A DNA stretch of 64,000 bases from positions 372,001 to 436,000 of the forward strand of contig NZ_JACHNX010000001.1 in assembly GCF_014199595.1 (NCBI RefSeq). Direction: 5' to 3'. The notes under the pieces are model-generated. The model saw nothing but the letters and a program-made list of their open reading frames with translations, made no database searches and was not told the DNA's origin. Source of the DNA: Sphingomonas yabuuchiae (GTDB taxonomy: Bacteria > Pseudomonadota > Alphaproteobacteria > Sphingomonadales > Sphingomonadaceae). Positions 45,755 to 54,696 of this stretch are shown here, piece by piece; position 1 is the stretch's first letter, and each line of letters opens with the position of its first letter. The position numbers were made by a program, and so were the translations under genes.

Positions 45755-45922
45755 TTACGGGTGGCTTTCTCCTATGTCCAGCCCTTCTTCATCATTTTCT
45801 TTGACCGGGATGCGATAACCTTCGCCCAGCCATTGCAGAAGGTCGCGATCCTTGCACCCGCGCGAGCAAAAAGGGGCGTGGTCCGGGGCGGTCGGCTTGT
45901 CGCAAATCGGGCAGGTGGTCAT
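45755..45922 (-). CDS. yacG: Zinc-binding YacG-type DNA gyrase inhibitor
   Basis: This 55-residue protein has the YacG four-cysteine zinc knuckle (Cys4, Cys7 in MTTCPICDKP; Cys19, Cys23 in APFCSRGCKDRDLLQWL) and the GEGYRIPV segment. YacG binds GyrB and inhibits gyrase in E. coli. Its ATG overlaps the RNase E/G stop (ATGA), and tRNA-Phe follows 31 bp later. Confidence 0.9.
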   Translation of the reverse strand: MTTCPICDKPTAPDHAPFCSRGCKDRDLLQWLGEGYRIPVKENDEEGLDIGESHP

Positions 45923-46869
45923 GAGCGTTCCAGTTGCAGGGGACGGCCGGTGCGGCGCTCCAGCGCCTCGCGCCAGGCGGGATTGGCCATCAGGCGGTCA
46001 TGGACAGCGCCGGATACGGGATAGGTCGGCGGGGGGCCGGGCGGCTCGCGCTCCCATTGCCGCAGCAGCGCGCGGGCACGGGCGCCGATGGGGTCGATGG
46101 CCAGACGCTCGGGGATCGAGGCGCGGGGGCGCGGGCGGACGATCTGGAGGAAGCCGAAGCCGTTGACCGCCGTCCGCTCGAAGGGGAGGGGGAGGGCGGC
46201 GTCCAGCGCCTCCGCCACCGCCTGGCGCGGGCCCTTGCCCTCCAGCGTGGGGAAGTCGATGCCGATCGACCCGCCGATACCGTGGCGCAGGATGCTTTCC
46301 GCCACCGCGCGGGCAGCGGCGATCGACAGCGGTTCGTGCGGGGGGGATCCGTCGACGTCGAACAGCGTCATCGCCGGGGTCGGGGTCATGCGCAGCACGC
46401 CCGCACCGAAACCGATCTCGCCGGTCGCCGCCTCGTCGAGCAGTTCGGACCAGCCCGCCGCTTCGAGGTCGTCGGGTTGATGCGGGAGGATCTCACGCAC
46501 GGGAAAGCCCGTCGCGGCGATTCGTGCGCGCAGATCGAGGCCGGGGGCGGCGCGCGCGTCTTCGGGGGCGAGCTGCGCCTTGGGCAGCTTGGCGCGGCCG
46601 CGCTCGGGAATCGCCTCGCGCGTGACGATGACGGTCAGCGCGGCCCCCTGCGTCATGCCCTTCGGCACCGGGGACAGCAGCACGTCGCCGCCCTGATTCA
46701 ACGTCACCCGCCCCTGTCGACCGGGGAGCAGCTCGACCAACCGCCCCTCGGCCACCGTGCCGACGGTCAGCGTGCCGGTCAGCTCGGTCGCGGCCTGCAC
46801 GATGCGGCCATCCTCGACCAGCGCGGCACGGGCCTCGCCGATCCCGGCCTCATAGAGCCATTCAGACAA
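45919..46869 (-). CDS. Short ribonuclease E/G family protein
   Basis: This 316-residue protein has the core of the RNase E/G catalytic domain. AMTLFDVDGSPPHEPLSIAA corresponds to the DVN metal motif, and GGSIGIDFPTLEGKGPRQAV to the second aspartate. It lacks the zinc-link CPxCxG and is shorter than RNase G (about 490). Such short forms are found in the alphaproteobacterial infA-maf-yacG cluster. It probably acts in RNA processing, but catalytic competence is unproven. It overlaps maf by 8 bp and yacG by 4. Confidence 0.85.
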   Translation of the reverse strand: MSEWLYEAGIGEARAALVEDGRIVQAATELTGTLTVGTVAEGRLVELLPGRQGRVTLNQGGDVLLSPVPKGMTQGAALTVIVTREAIPERGRAKLPKAQLAPEDARAAPGLDLRARIAATGFPVREILPHQPDDLEAAGWSELLDEAATGEIGFGAGVLRMTPTPAMTLFDVDGSPPHEPLSIAAARAVAESILRHGIGGSIGIDFPTLEGKGPRQAVAEALDAALPLPFERTAVNGFGFLQIVRPRPRASIPERLAIDPIGARARALLRQWEREPPGPPPTYPVSGAVHDRLMANPAWREALERRTGRPLQLERS

Positions 46870-47449
46870 GCGGCAGCCCAGCGGCCTTCAGCAGGGCGCG
46901 GGTTTCGAACAGCGGCAGGCCGATGACGCCGGAATGCGACCCTTGCAGGAAGCGCACAAACGCCTCGGCGCGGCCCTGGATGGCATAGCCCCCGGCCTTG
47001 CCCAGCCCTTCGCCGCACGCGATGTATGCGTCGATCTCGTCGTCGGAGAGCGGCTTGAACGCCACGATGGTGTCGGCCAGCCGGGTGCGCGCCTTGCCGG
47101 TGGCGTCGATGACGCACACCGCGGACAGCGCATGATGCCGCCGCCCCGACATCAGGCGCAGCAGCTTGCGCTGGACGTCCTCGGTCTCGGCGGGGGGCAG
47201 GATGCGACGGCCCAGCGCGATGGTGGTATCGCCCGCGACGACGATCTCGCCGTCCGCACGGTCAACCGCATGCGCCTTTTCCACCGCCAGCCGTAGCGCG
47301 TAGACGCGGGGCAACTCGGCGGGACGGGGGGCTTCGTCGATATCGGGCGAGGCGACTCGGTCGGGCACGACTCCCAGCCGCGCCAGCAGATCGCGGCGGC
47401 GCGGGGAGGAGGATGCAAGGACGAGCGGCATATAGGGCCGGTCGCTCAC
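46862..47449 (-). CDS. maf: Maf-like nucleotide pyrophosphatase
   Basis: This 195-residue protein begins with [17 protein letters not shown], the Maf signature, and has [17 protein letters not shown], the catalytic Asp region, and [27 protein letters not shown]. Maf proteins hydrolyse noncanonical or modified NTPs and limit septation when overproduced. The start is GTG 47449 overlapping the infA stop (GTGA); ATG 47431 ([10 protein letters not shown]) is an alternative. Confidence 0.94.
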
Positions 47450-47664
47450 TTGAAGCGGTAGGTGATCCGGCCCTTGGTCAGGTCGTACGGCGTCAGCTCG
47501 ACGAGCACTTCGTCGCCGACCAGCACGCGGATGCGGTTCTTGCGCATCTTGCCCGCCGTATGTCCTAGGATCTCGTGATCATTCTCGAGCTGGACGCGGA
47601 ACATCGCGTTGGGGAGGAGTTCCACCACGCGGCCGCGCATCTCGAGCAGTTCTTCCTTGGCCAA
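47446..47664 (-). CDS. infA: Translation initiation factor IF-1
   Basis: This 72-residue protein with the S1/OB fold reads [62 protein letters not shown]-1 binds the 30S A site during initiation. The length is the family standard. It leads the operon infA-maf-RNase E/G-yacG-tRNA-Phe, with every coding joint overlapping. A TATAAC -10-like box lies at 47690-47685, 21 bp upstream. Confidence 0.98.
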
Positions 47665-47684
47665 AAAATACCTCGGTTCGTCGT

Positions 47685-47690
47685 GTTATA
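47685..47690 (-). promoter_or_regulatory. Candidate -10 box for infA
   Basis: The reverse strand reads TATAAC 20 bases before the infA ATG. No convincing -35 hexamer was found at the proper spacing, so this is weak evidence. Confidence 0.3.
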
Positions 47691-47806
47691 GGGTATGTCG
47701 AAGAGGCGCCGCCATAGCCGCAATGGGCCGAAAAGGAAAGGCACGCCGAATCAGCCCTCGATATGGGGTTGGTGAGGGGGTTGGGCAAGATGTTTGCCTC
47801 GCTCAA

Positions 47807-47829
47807 TTCCTCCCCTTGCAGGGGAGGAA
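47807..47829. repeat. Family B repeat, solo terminal palindrome
   Basis: TTCCTCCCCTTGCAGGGGAGGAA is a single short near-perfect palindrome. It corresponds to a collapsed unit consisting only of the two outer arm tips, 10 bp after the end of the S9 peptidase gene. Confidence 0.75.
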
Positions 47830-47838
47830 TGAACCCCG

Positions 47839-49815
47839 TCACGCCGGGTTATATTTTTCCAGGAATGCGGCCATCGCCTTCAGGAATTCCAGCCGGTCCT
47901 CGGCGCGGGTGAAGTGGTGGTCGGCCAGCGGTTGCTCGATATAGTTCACCGGCTTGCCCGCCGCCTTCAGCGCGGACACCATCATGCGCGACTGGTTGAC
48001 CGGGACTCGCTTGTCCTCCTTGCCGTGGACGATCAGCAGGGGGATCGCCATGTCGGCCGCGCCGAAGCGAGGCGAGACGGCGTGATAGTCGGGGGCCTGT
48101 TTCTGCAGCCAGTCGGCACGCGTCTTGCCGAACAGGAAACGCGAATCGTACCGCTTCATCGCCTGAAGATCGGACACACCCGCATAGGACACCGCACAGC
48201 GATAGAGCGCACTGTTGCGCTGGGCCGCACGCATCGCGGCATAGCCGCCATAGGAGGCCCCGACCATGCAGGCGCGCTTGGGGTCGGCGATGCCTTCCTT
48301 GGCCAGCCAGGCGACCGCATCGTCCAGATCGTCCTGCATCTTCAGGCCCCATTCGCCCTGCCCCTTCTTGGCGAAGGCGGTGCCATAGCCTGAGGAGCCG
48401 CGATAATTGGGTTGGATCACCGCATAGCCCAGTTCGGCCAGATACTGGCTCCACCAGTCCCAACTCTCGGAATCGCGGGCGAAGGGGCCGCCATGCGGCA
48501 TGACGATCAGCGGCAGATTCTTGGTCCCGCGTCCGCGCGGCATGGTCAGGATCGCCTCGATCGAGGTGCCGTCACGCGCCGGATAGCGCAGGGTACGCAC
48601 GGGCGACAGCCGCTGGCCCTTCAACTGGGAATTGGCCCAGGACAGGAACTGCATGTTGCCGTAATCGGTATCCCAATAATAGAGCGACCCCGCCGAGGAC
48701 GGGCTGCTGACCGTCACCAGGAAGCGGGTGCGGGCGGTGTTCCAGGACACGATCTCGGCGCGGCGCGGCGCCACCGATTTGTCGAGCGCCGCCTGCAATT
48801 CCTTGATCCGCGGATCGGTCCAGGCGTCGTGATAATATTGGTCGGTGTAGCGGATCGCCGAAATATCGTCGCCCGAAGCGGTCTTGATGATGCCGTCGAT
48901 ATCATAGCCGGTGACGGTGCCGAGCTTGCGACCCAGCTTCAGGTCGGGCAGCGAAACCTCGTACAGGGCGTCATATCCGTCGCTGTCATCGATCGCCAGC
49001 GCGGTGCCATCGGTCCGAAAGACGCTGGGCACCAGGACCGATTCGTCCTTGCGGCCATTGGCGCGTGCAATGGTGCGGAAGGGCTCGGCGTTGGACTGGC
49101 GATAGAGGATGCTCTTCTGACGGGTCTCGTCGCTATAGCGGACGCCCATGCGCAACTGGCCCTGGCCGTCGGCATACCAGTCCCACACATCGGTCTGCCC
49201 GTTCGCGATCCGCTTGACCCGCCCGGTCGAGATGTCCGCTTCGTAGACGGAAGGATAGACCTCGGACATGGAATAGATGCCGGTCGATTTGGCGAACAGC
49301 AGGCGCGGGGTGCCGTCATGCGCGGTCCACAGCACCTCGTCGGCGCGGAAGCCCGAATTGTCCCAGTCGATCTTCACCATCTTCGTCATGTCGGCGCGGA
49401 CGCCGATCAGGCGGGTGACATAATATTCCTCGCCCTGGATCGTGTCCTGGCTACCCAGCCCGACGACCAGCCATTCGTCATTGACCCAGCGCCACCAGTT
49501 GACGTCGACCTTGTCGCTGAGCGCGGCCAGCGCTGTCTTTCCCTGGCCTTTGATCAGCGGGGCGACCATCAGATATTGCTTGCCGTTCAGCGCCCGCTTG
49601 CCCGCGATGCGGGTGCCGTCGGGCGACAGGGCAGGCCCCTCGAACTCGGGCAGCGCGGCAAAGGCCTCGACCGACAGGGGGCCCGTTGCGGCGGTTGGGC
49701 TGGCCGGGGCGGCCGGTGGGGCGGCCGTTGTTTGGCCCGCATTCTGCGTCATGCCCGTCAGCGTCATCAATGCGAGCGCCGTCACCGACGCGCCCAGCTT
49801 CCTTACCCCACGCAT
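47839..49815 (-). CDS. Secreted S9 prolyl-oligopeptidase-family peptidase
   Basis: This 658-residue protein has a signal peptide (MRGVRKLGASVTALALMTLTG), a low-complexity Ala/Pro stretch and a beta-propeller-like N-terminal half. A catalytic hydrolase domain has Ser521 in VGASYGGYAAM, Asp601 in VHGKEDKRVP and His near 633 in LADHHFTRAED. The family includes acylaminoacyl and oligopeptidases. ATG 49815 was chosen since GGGGGGATCGGGA lies immediately upstream; earlier in-frame ATGs exist at 49830 and 49860. Confidence 0.92.
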   Translation of the reverse strand: MRGVRKLGASVTALALMTLTGMTQNAGQTTAAPPAAPASPTAATGPLSVEAFAALPEFEGPALSPDGTRIAGKRALNGKQYLMVAPLIKGQGKTALAALSDKVDVNWWRWVNDEWLVVGLGSQDTIQGEEYYVTRLIGVRADMTKMVKIDWDNSGFRADEVLWTAHDGTPRLLFAKSTGIYSMSEVYPSVYEADISTGRVKRIANGQTDVWDWYADGQGQLRMGVRYSDETRQKSILYRQSNAEPFRTIARANGRKDESVLVPSVFRTDGTALAIDDSDGYDALYEVSLPDLKLGRKLGTVTGYDIDGIIKTASGDDISAIRYTDQYYHDAWTDPRIKELQAALDKSVAPRRAEIVSWNTARTRFLVTVSSPSSAGSLYYWDTDYGNMQFLSWANSQLKGQRLSPVRTLRYPARDGTSIEAILTMPRGRGTKNLPLIVMPHGGPFARDSESWDWWSQYLAELGYAVIQPNYRGSSGYGTAFAKKGQGEWGLKMQDDLDDAVAWLAKEGIADPKRACMVGASYGGYAAMRAAQRNSALYRCAVSYAGVSDLQAMKRYDSRFLFGKTRADWLQKQAPDYHAVSPRFGAADMAIPLLIVHGKEDKRVPVNQSRMMVSALKAAGKPVNYIEQPLADHHFTRAEDRLEFLKAMAAFLEKYNPA

Positions 49816-49897
49816 TCCCGATCCCCCCATGTCGGCGCCACTCCCCAGGAGCCGAACCAATCCAGATTAACAGCGTAACGGAGGGAGGAAAGGGGAT

Positions 49898-50803
49898 TCA
49901 GCGTTCGGGGCGGTGCTCATAGCCCCAACGGGGCGGCAGCGGGATCGGCTTTCCCGAGTCGGTCAGGGTCAGGCCATGGCCGGGCGCGAAACTGCCGACG
50001 CGCGTGGCGGCGACTGGCGGTGTGATCCCGGCGGGCAGGGCGAAGAGCAGTTCGTAATCGTCCCCGGCGGTCGCGGCGGCCAGTCGTGCTGCCCGGTCCG
50101 TGCCGCCGAACGCCCGCGCCTCTTCGGACAGCGGGACCGTATCGAGCGCGACCGTCACCGCCAGCCCGCTGGCCCGGGCCATTCGGCCCGCGTCGATCAG
50201 CAGGCCGTCCGACACGTCCATCATCGCATGGACGACGGGGCCGAGCGCACGGCCCTCGGTCAGGCGGGGATAGGGGCGGCGATAGGCGTCGCGCAGCGCG
50301 ATCGGCCCATGGCCCGCCTGCGCGATCACCAGCCCCAGACCGGCATCGCCGATCGTGCCCGTGACCCACAGCGCGTCCCCCGCCTTGGCGCCATCGCGGG
50401 CGGGGGCGGCGGCATCGCGACCGAAGGCGGTGAGCGTCAGGCTGCGCGGTCCCCGCAACGTCACGGTATCGCCGCCGATCAACCGCGCGTCGAAATGGTT
50501 CAGGACCGCCGCCAGACCATCCAGAAAGGCGCGGTCCCAGGCGGAATCATCCAGCGGATAGTTGAGCAGCACCCCCTCGACCAGCGCCCCCTTGGCGGCC
50601 AGGTCGGACAGGTTGGTGGCGACCAGCTTCCACGCGATATCGGCGGGCGGGTCGTGGGGCAGGAAATGCACGCCTTCGACCAGCGTGTCGGTGGTGACGA
50701 CCAACGGCGCGGCGGTCAGCACCGCACTGTCGTCGATCAGTCCGCGCGCACCGGGATGCAGCGGCATCCGGCGCAACGCGGCAATGAAGTCCGCCTCGTT
50801 CAT
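49898..50803 (-). CDS. thiL: Thiamine-monophosphate kinase
   Basis: It phosphorylates TMP to thiamine pyrophosphate, the final cofactor step. The 301-residue protein has the N-terminal metal/ATP site LIDDSAVLTAAPLVVTTDTLVEGVHF, NLSDLAAKGA, GGDTVTLRG and MMDVSDGLLIDAGRMA. It follows nusB by 15 bp on the same strand, a conserved nusB-thiL pairing. No TPP riboswitch-like sequence was recognised upstream. Confidence 0.95.
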   Translation of the reverse strand: MNEADFIAALRRMPLHPGARGLIDDSAVLTAAPLVVTTDTLVEGVHFLPHDPPADIAWKLVATNLSDLAAKGALVEGVLLNYPLDDSAWDRAFLDGLAAVLNHFDARLIGGDTVTLRGPRSLTLTAFGRDAAAPARDGAKAGDALWVTGTIGDAGLGLVIAQAGHGPIALRDAYRRPYPRLTEGRALGPVVHAMMDVSDGLLIDAGRMARASGLAVTVALDTVPLSEEARAFGGTDRAARLAAATAGDDYELLFALPAGITPPVAATRVGSFAPGHGLTLTDSGKPIPLPPRWGYEHRPER

Positions 50804-50818
50804 CGGGGCGGTCGGGCG

Positions 50819-51274
50819 TTACGCCCGCGCGACCTTGGCGATCGCGTCGAGCAGGCCGTTGACGAAGCCCGATTCGCGCTTTTCGTAGAAGGCGTGAGCG
50901 ACATCGACATATTCGCTGATGACCGCGCCGACCGGCACGTCATGGCGTGCGATCAGTTCATAGGTCCCGGCGCGCAGGATCGCCTTCATCGGCTTGTCGA
51001 GACGGTTGAGTGTCCAGCCCTTGGCCAGCTTGCCCTCGATCATCACGTCAATCTCGCCCAGGCGCGCCTGCACGCCCTTCACGACATCGTCGAAGAAATC
51101 GATATCGGCATCGGCATATTCGACATCCTCGATGGTCGCGCCGATGCGGTGATTGTGGAATTCGTGGAGCAAAGCCGCCAGCGGGGTCTGTTCCATGTCA
51201 TGCTGATAAAGCGCCTGAACGGCGGCAAGGCGCGCGGCGGCGCGCGCCTGGGTACGGGCTGGAGGACGAGTCAT
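50819..51274 (-). CDS. nusB: Transcription antitermination factor NusB
   Basis: This 151-residue all-helical protein has ARLAAVQALYQHDMEQTPL at the N-terminus and the NusB signature AGTYELIARHDVPVGAVISEYVDVAHAF with FVNGLLDAIA. NusB with NusE (S10) binds boxA RNA in rRNA antitermination. It lies upstream of thiL, with a family C repeat between it and the acetyltransferase gene, so hisG-hisD-aac and nusB-thiL may be separate transcripts. Confidence 0.96.
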   Translation of the reverse strand: MTRPPARTQARAAARLAAVQALYQHDMEQTPLAALLHEFHNHRIGATIEDVEYADADIDFFDDVVKGVQARLGEIDVMIEGKLAKGWTLNRLDKPMKAILRAGTYELIARHDVPVGAVISEYVDVAHAFYEKRESGFVNGLLDAIAKVARA

Positions 51275-51337
51275 TGGCGGGCCTTTACCGGGCTGTCGTC
51301 AATCCGTCACGTGTTTTGGGTGAGGGGGCATGGACGA

Positions 51338-51417
51338 GGCCTTCGACTTCGCTCAGGCTGAACGGGGCGAGGGCAATTATTTCAACAGCCGTTCAGCCTG
51401 AGCGAAGTCGAAGGCCA
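51338..51417. repeat. Family C inverted repeat pair, canonical copy
   Basis: GGCCTTCGACTTCGCTCAGG(CTGAACGG) and CCGTTCAGCCTGAGCGAAGT(CGAAGGCC) are perfect reverse complements across about 25 bp. The copy lies between the acetyltransferase and nusB genes on the same strand and would fold into a 28-bp hairpin. Confidence 0.9.
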
Positions 51418-51432
51418 AGGGCTGAAGGTCAA

Positions 51433-51849
51433 TCACAATTCCCGGCGGAAATACACCACCCGCTCGGTTTCCATGAACCCCAGTGCCCGGTGCAGCGCAT
51501 GGCTGTCGACATTGTCGATCTCGGCATCGGAGGCGAATTCCGTACACCCTCGCGCCCGGCCCCAGTTCGCCACCGCCGCGACCAGCGCCCCGGCAACGCC
51601 CTGTCGGCGATGGTCGGGATCGACGAACAGCCCTTCCAGGAACAGCACCGGCGAGGTGTCGCAGCCATTGACGTAATCATGCCGGACCGCCGCCTCGGCA
51701 AAACCGATCACCCGGCCATCCTCCAGCGCGACGAAATTCCCGTCGCCTTCTGACAGGTCCGCCGGATCACCCGCTTCCTCTCCCCAGAGCGCCGCCCGCA
51801 ACGCCAGCCATCCTTCCCGATGCTCCGGCGCGGCGGGCGCGACGATCAT
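51433..51849 (-). CDS. GNAT acetyltransferase resembling aminoglycoside 6'-N-acetyltransferase
   Basis: This 138-residue GNAT protein carries features shared with AAC(6')-I enzymes: WLALRAALWGEEAGD, EAAVRHDYVNGCDTSPVLFL, the acetyl-CoA loop LFVDPDHRRQGVAGALV, EFASDAEIDNVDSHALH and LGFMETERVVYFRREL. The family transfers acetyl groups to amines, and chromosomal members can have low resistance activity or other roles. Its ATG overlaps the hisD stop by 4 bases, so it is translated from the his transcript. Actual substrate unknown. Confidence 0.85.
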   Translation of the reverse strand: MIVAPAAPEHREGWLALRAALWGEEAGDPADLSEGDGNFVALEDGRVIGFAEAAVRHDYVNGCDTSPVLFLEGLFVDPDHRRQGVAGALVAAVANWGRARGCTEFASDAEIDNVDSHALHRALGFMETERVVYFRREL

Positions 51850-53141
51850 CGGTTGAGCCGCAACCGCAGCGCCACCGACTTGGCGTGCGCAGGCAACCCC
51901 TCGGCATGGGCCAGCGCCACCGTCGCGGGGCCGAGTTCGTTCAGCGCCGTCTCGGTCAGGCCCAGGAAGCTCGTCCGCTTCATGAAGTCGAGCACCGACA
52001 GCCCGCTGGCGAAACGCGCGCGGCGGCCCGTGGGCAGGACGTGATTCGGCCCGGCCACATAATCGCCGATGGCTTCCGGCGTATGGCGGCCCAGGAAGAC
52101 CGAGCCTGCGTGACGCAGCCCGTCGAACAGCGCTTGCGGATCGTCCACCGCGAGTTCGAGATGCTCGGGCGCCAGTCGGTCGACCAGCGGTATGGCCGCC
52201 TCCAGCGAATCGACGACGATGATCGCGCCGTTCGCGTCCCAGGCGGTCCGTGCGACGCTGGCGGTCGCCAGTTCGGGGATCTGCCGGTCGACGGCTTCGG
52301 CGACACGGGTCGCGAAGTCGGCGTCATCGGTGAACAGGATCGACTGGGTGACGGTGTCATGCTCGGCCTGGCTCAGCAGGTCGGCGGCGATCCAGTCGGG
52401 GTCGTTCCGGCCGTCCGCCACCACGACGATCTCGGACGGGCCCGCCACCATGTCGATGCCGACCATGCCATAGACCTGGCGCTTGGCCTCCGCGACCCAG
52501 GCATTGCCGGGGCCGGTGACGACATCGACCCGCTGGATGCGCCCGGCGCCATAGGCCAGCGCGCCCACCGCCTGTGCGCCGCCGACGCGCCACACCTCGT
52601 CCACGCCCGCCAGATGCGCGGCGGCGAGGACCAGATGGTTGATCTCGCCCTTGGGCGTCGGGGTGACCATCACCAGCCGCTCGACACCGGCCACCTTGGC
52701 CGGGATCGCGTTCATCAGCAGCGAGGAGGGATAGGCCGCGCGTCCGCCGGGGACATAGATTCCCGCCGCATCCACCGCCGTCCAGCGCGCGCCCAGCCGC
52801 ACGCCCTGTGCATCGACATAGTCGGTGTCGGTCGGCTTCTGCTTTTCGTGATAGGCCCGGATGCGCGCGGCGGCGAGGTCGAGTGCGGCGCACAGTTCGG
52901 GCTCCAGCGCCTCATAGGCCGCACGGCAATCGGCGGGCTCGATCCGCCAGCCGGTCTCGGCCAGGTCATGGCCGTCGAACTGCCTGGTGAAGGCTGCCAC
53001 CGCCGCCTCGCCATCGTCGCGAACCGCGCGCAGGATCACCTGCACATCGCGCGCGACATCGGCATCGCTTTCGCGCCGGGCATCGACCAGTTCGTCGAAC
53101 GCGGCGGCGAAGCCCGGTTCCTGCGTATCGAGACGGATCAT
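51846..53141 (-). CDS. hisD: Histidinol dehydrogenase
   Basis: It performs the last two steps, L-histidinol to L-histidine, with zinc and NAD. The 431-residue protein has [41 protein letters not shown] (zinc ligands) and the C-terminal [20 protein letters not shown]. The frame is open upstream, but ATG 53141 ([10 protein letters not shown]) overlaps the hisG stop (ATGA) and is family-like. Downstream it overlaps the GNAT gene. Confidence 0.97.
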   Translation of the reverse strand: MIRLDTQEPGFAAAFDELVDARRESDADVARDVQVILRAVRDDGEAAVAAFTRQFDGHDLAETGWRIEPADCRAAYEALEPELCAALDLAAARIRAYHEKQKPTDTDYVDAQGVRLGARWTAVDAAGIYVPGGRAAYPSSLLMNAIPAKVAGVERLVMVTPTPKGEINHLVLAAAHLAGVDEVWRVGGAQAVGALAYGAGRIQRVDVVTGPGNAWVAEAKRQVYGMVGIDMVAGPSEIVVVADGRNDPDWIAADLLSQAEHDTVTQSILFTDDADFATRVAEAVDRQIPELATASVARTAWDANGAIIVVDSLEAAIPLVDRLAPEHLELAVDDPQALFDGLRHAGSVFLGRHTPEAIGDYVAGPNHVLPTGRRARFASGLSVLDFMKRTSFLGLTETALNELGPATVALAHAEGLPAHAKSVALRLRLNR

Positions 53142-53800
53142 GCCGCTTCCTTCTCGGCCACGGCGCGGCGGAACGCCTCGACCAGCGGCACGACTTGCGC
53201 CCGCGTCTTCATCGCGGCACGGTTGACGACCAGGCGCGAGGTAACCTCCTCGATCACCTCCACCTCTACCAGCCCGTTTTCCTTCAGCGTACGGCCCGAG
53301 GACACCAGGTCGACGATGCGCGGCGCCAGGCCCAAAGTCGGGGCCAGCTCCATCGCGCCGTTCAGCTTGACGCACTCCGCCTGTACCCCACGCGCGGCGA
53401 AGTGGCGGCTGGTGATATGCGGATATTTGGTCGCGACGCGGACATGGCTCCACCCGCGCGGATCATCGCTCTCCGCCATCGCGGCGGGCTCGGCGACCGA
53501 GATGCGGCAATGGCCGATCTTCAGGTCGACCGGCGCGTAAAGCTCGGAATAGCCGAATTCGGACAGTACGTCCGATCCGACGATGCCCAGCTGCGCCGCG
53601 CCATGCGCAACGAAGGTGGCGACGTCGAAGGCGCGGACGCGGATCAGCTCGATGCCGGGGACATCGGTGGCGAAGCGCAGCGCGCGGCTGTCCTTGTCGG
53701 TGAAGGCCGGTTCGGGCCGGATGCCAGCGGCGGCGAGCAACGGCAACGCCTCGGCCAGGATGCGTCCCTTGGGGACGGCGATGATCAGCGGTTGGGCCAT
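53138..53800 (-). CDS. hisG: ATP phosphoribosyltransferase, short (HisG_S) form
   Basis: It performs the first step of histidine synthesis. The 220-residue protein has [48 protein letters not shown] and [14 protein letters not shown]. The C-terminal regulatory ACT-like domain of long HisG is absent, so it should need HisZ, which is not in this window. ATG 53800 gives [12 protein letters not shown] and is preferred over the longer open frame. It is first in hisG-hisD-acetyltransferase. Confidence 0.96.
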   Translation of the reverse strand: MAQPLIIAVPKGRILAEALPLLAAAGIRPEPAFTDKDSRALRFATDVPGIELIRVRAFDVATFVAHGAAQLGIVGSDVLSEFGYSELYAPVDLKIGHCRISVAEPAAMAESDDPRGWSHVRVATKYPHITSRHFAARGVQAECVKLNGAMELAPTLGLAPRIVDLVSSGRTLKENGLVEVEVIEEVTSRLVVNRAAMKTRAQVVPLVEAFRRAVAEKEAA

Positions 53801-53845
53801 GAGGATCGGGGGCTTAACCCCCGCCACCCAGGATCGCAATTCTTA

Positions 53846-53972
53846 TCCTCCCCGGTACGGGGAGGGGGACCATCCGCAGGATGGTGGAGGGGGCATGCCG
53901 CGAGGGACGTCCCGCGTGGCGATCCCCCCTCCGTCAGGCCTGCGGCCTGCCACCTCCCCGTGCCGGGGAGGA
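53846..53972. repeat. Family B repeat, complete inverted unit (variant arms)
   Basis: Outer arms TCCTCCCCGGTACGGGGAGG and CCTCCCCGTGCCGGGGAGGA hold compensated changes relative to 16632. The middle contains ACCATCCGCAGGATGGTGG, GGGACGTCCC and AGGCCTGCGGCCT. It lies between the hisG leader and the 3' end of the L,D-transpeptidase-like gene. Confidence 0.85.
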
Positions 53973-53982
53973 TTTGAGATCG

Positions 53983-54696
53983 TTACACCTTGGCGGCGTA
54001 GATCATCCGGCCGGGGCCGAGATTGGCGAACACGCGGTCTAGGTCGTTCTCGCCAACCGCGAAGCAGCCTTGGCTGCGGCCCAGCATCCCGTGGCTGCGG
54101 ATCATGTCGCGATTGGCGTACCAGGCCGAGTGGATCACGATCGCACGGCCCAGCGCATTGTCGTTGGTGGGGTCCAGCCCGACCAGACGCTGCGACCGGC
54201 CATGTTTGCCGACATAATAATTGTCGGTCAGGAAGGCGCCCTCGCTGCTGGCGTTCGAATTGAACGCGTTGGAGAAGCGCTGGACATAGCCGCTGTGCGA
54301 CGGGTCCGACCCGCTGCCGTGCGAGACGAGCAGCGAAGTGCTCTTGCCGCTGATCAGGTCGACCAAATGGAGGCGCGGTTCGGACGAGCCGACCGCGAAA
54401 TCGACGATCGCCATCCGGTCGCGCTGCCGCACCTGCGAACCGTGTTTCTGTAGCGAGGCCATCGCCTGACGCAGCAGCGCCGGACGAACGACCCGCGACG
54501 AGGCCAGGATCGCCTGCGGCACTGCCGGAACGGTCGGACGGCTCGGGATCGGAGGCTGGCGCACCGGGCGAAGATCGCCCGCCGTCAGCCGTCCCCGGGC
54601 ACTCACCGCCCCCGGAACCGCCAATGCCCCGGCGAGCACCAGCGCGTTCTTCAACAGCGCGCGCCGACCCGGCGCCGCGTCCAGATTATCGTGCAT
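53983..54696 (-). CDS. Murein L,D-transpeptidase catalytic domain protein (YkuD_2 type)
   Basis: This 237-residue protein has a probable Tat-like leader (PGRRALLKNALVLAGALAVPG), a proline-rich linker and a catalytic domain. That domain has MAIVDFAVGSSEPRLHLVDL, VSHGSGSDPSHSGYVQRFSN, VIHSAWYANRDMIRSHGMLG and the putative nucleophile Cys in RSQGCFAV. These enzymes rearrange or attach peptidoglycan cross-links. It is divergently arranged with a classical YkuD L,D-transpeptidase across 197 bp. Confidence 0.88.
   Translation of the reverse strand: MHDNLDAAPGRRALLKNALVLAGALAVPGAVSARGRLTAGDLRPVRQPPIPSRPTVPAVPQAILASSRVVRPALLRQAMASLQKHGSQVRQRDRMAIVDFAVGSSEPRLHLVDLISGKSTSLLVSHGSGSDPSHSGYVQRFSNAFNSNASSEGAFLTDNYYVGKHGRSQRLVGLDPTNDNALGRAIVIHSAWYANRDMIRSHGMLGRSQGCFAVGENDLDRVFANLGPGRMIYAAKV

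Noticed and set aside
50804-51300. TPP riboswitch upstream of thiL
   Set aside because: thiL follows nusB by 15 bp and no THI-box-like conserved blocks were seen.
51433-51849. Acquired resistance cassette
   Set aside because: The gene overlaps hisD by 4 bases and has no integron site, transposase or change of composition around it, so a native gene is more likely.
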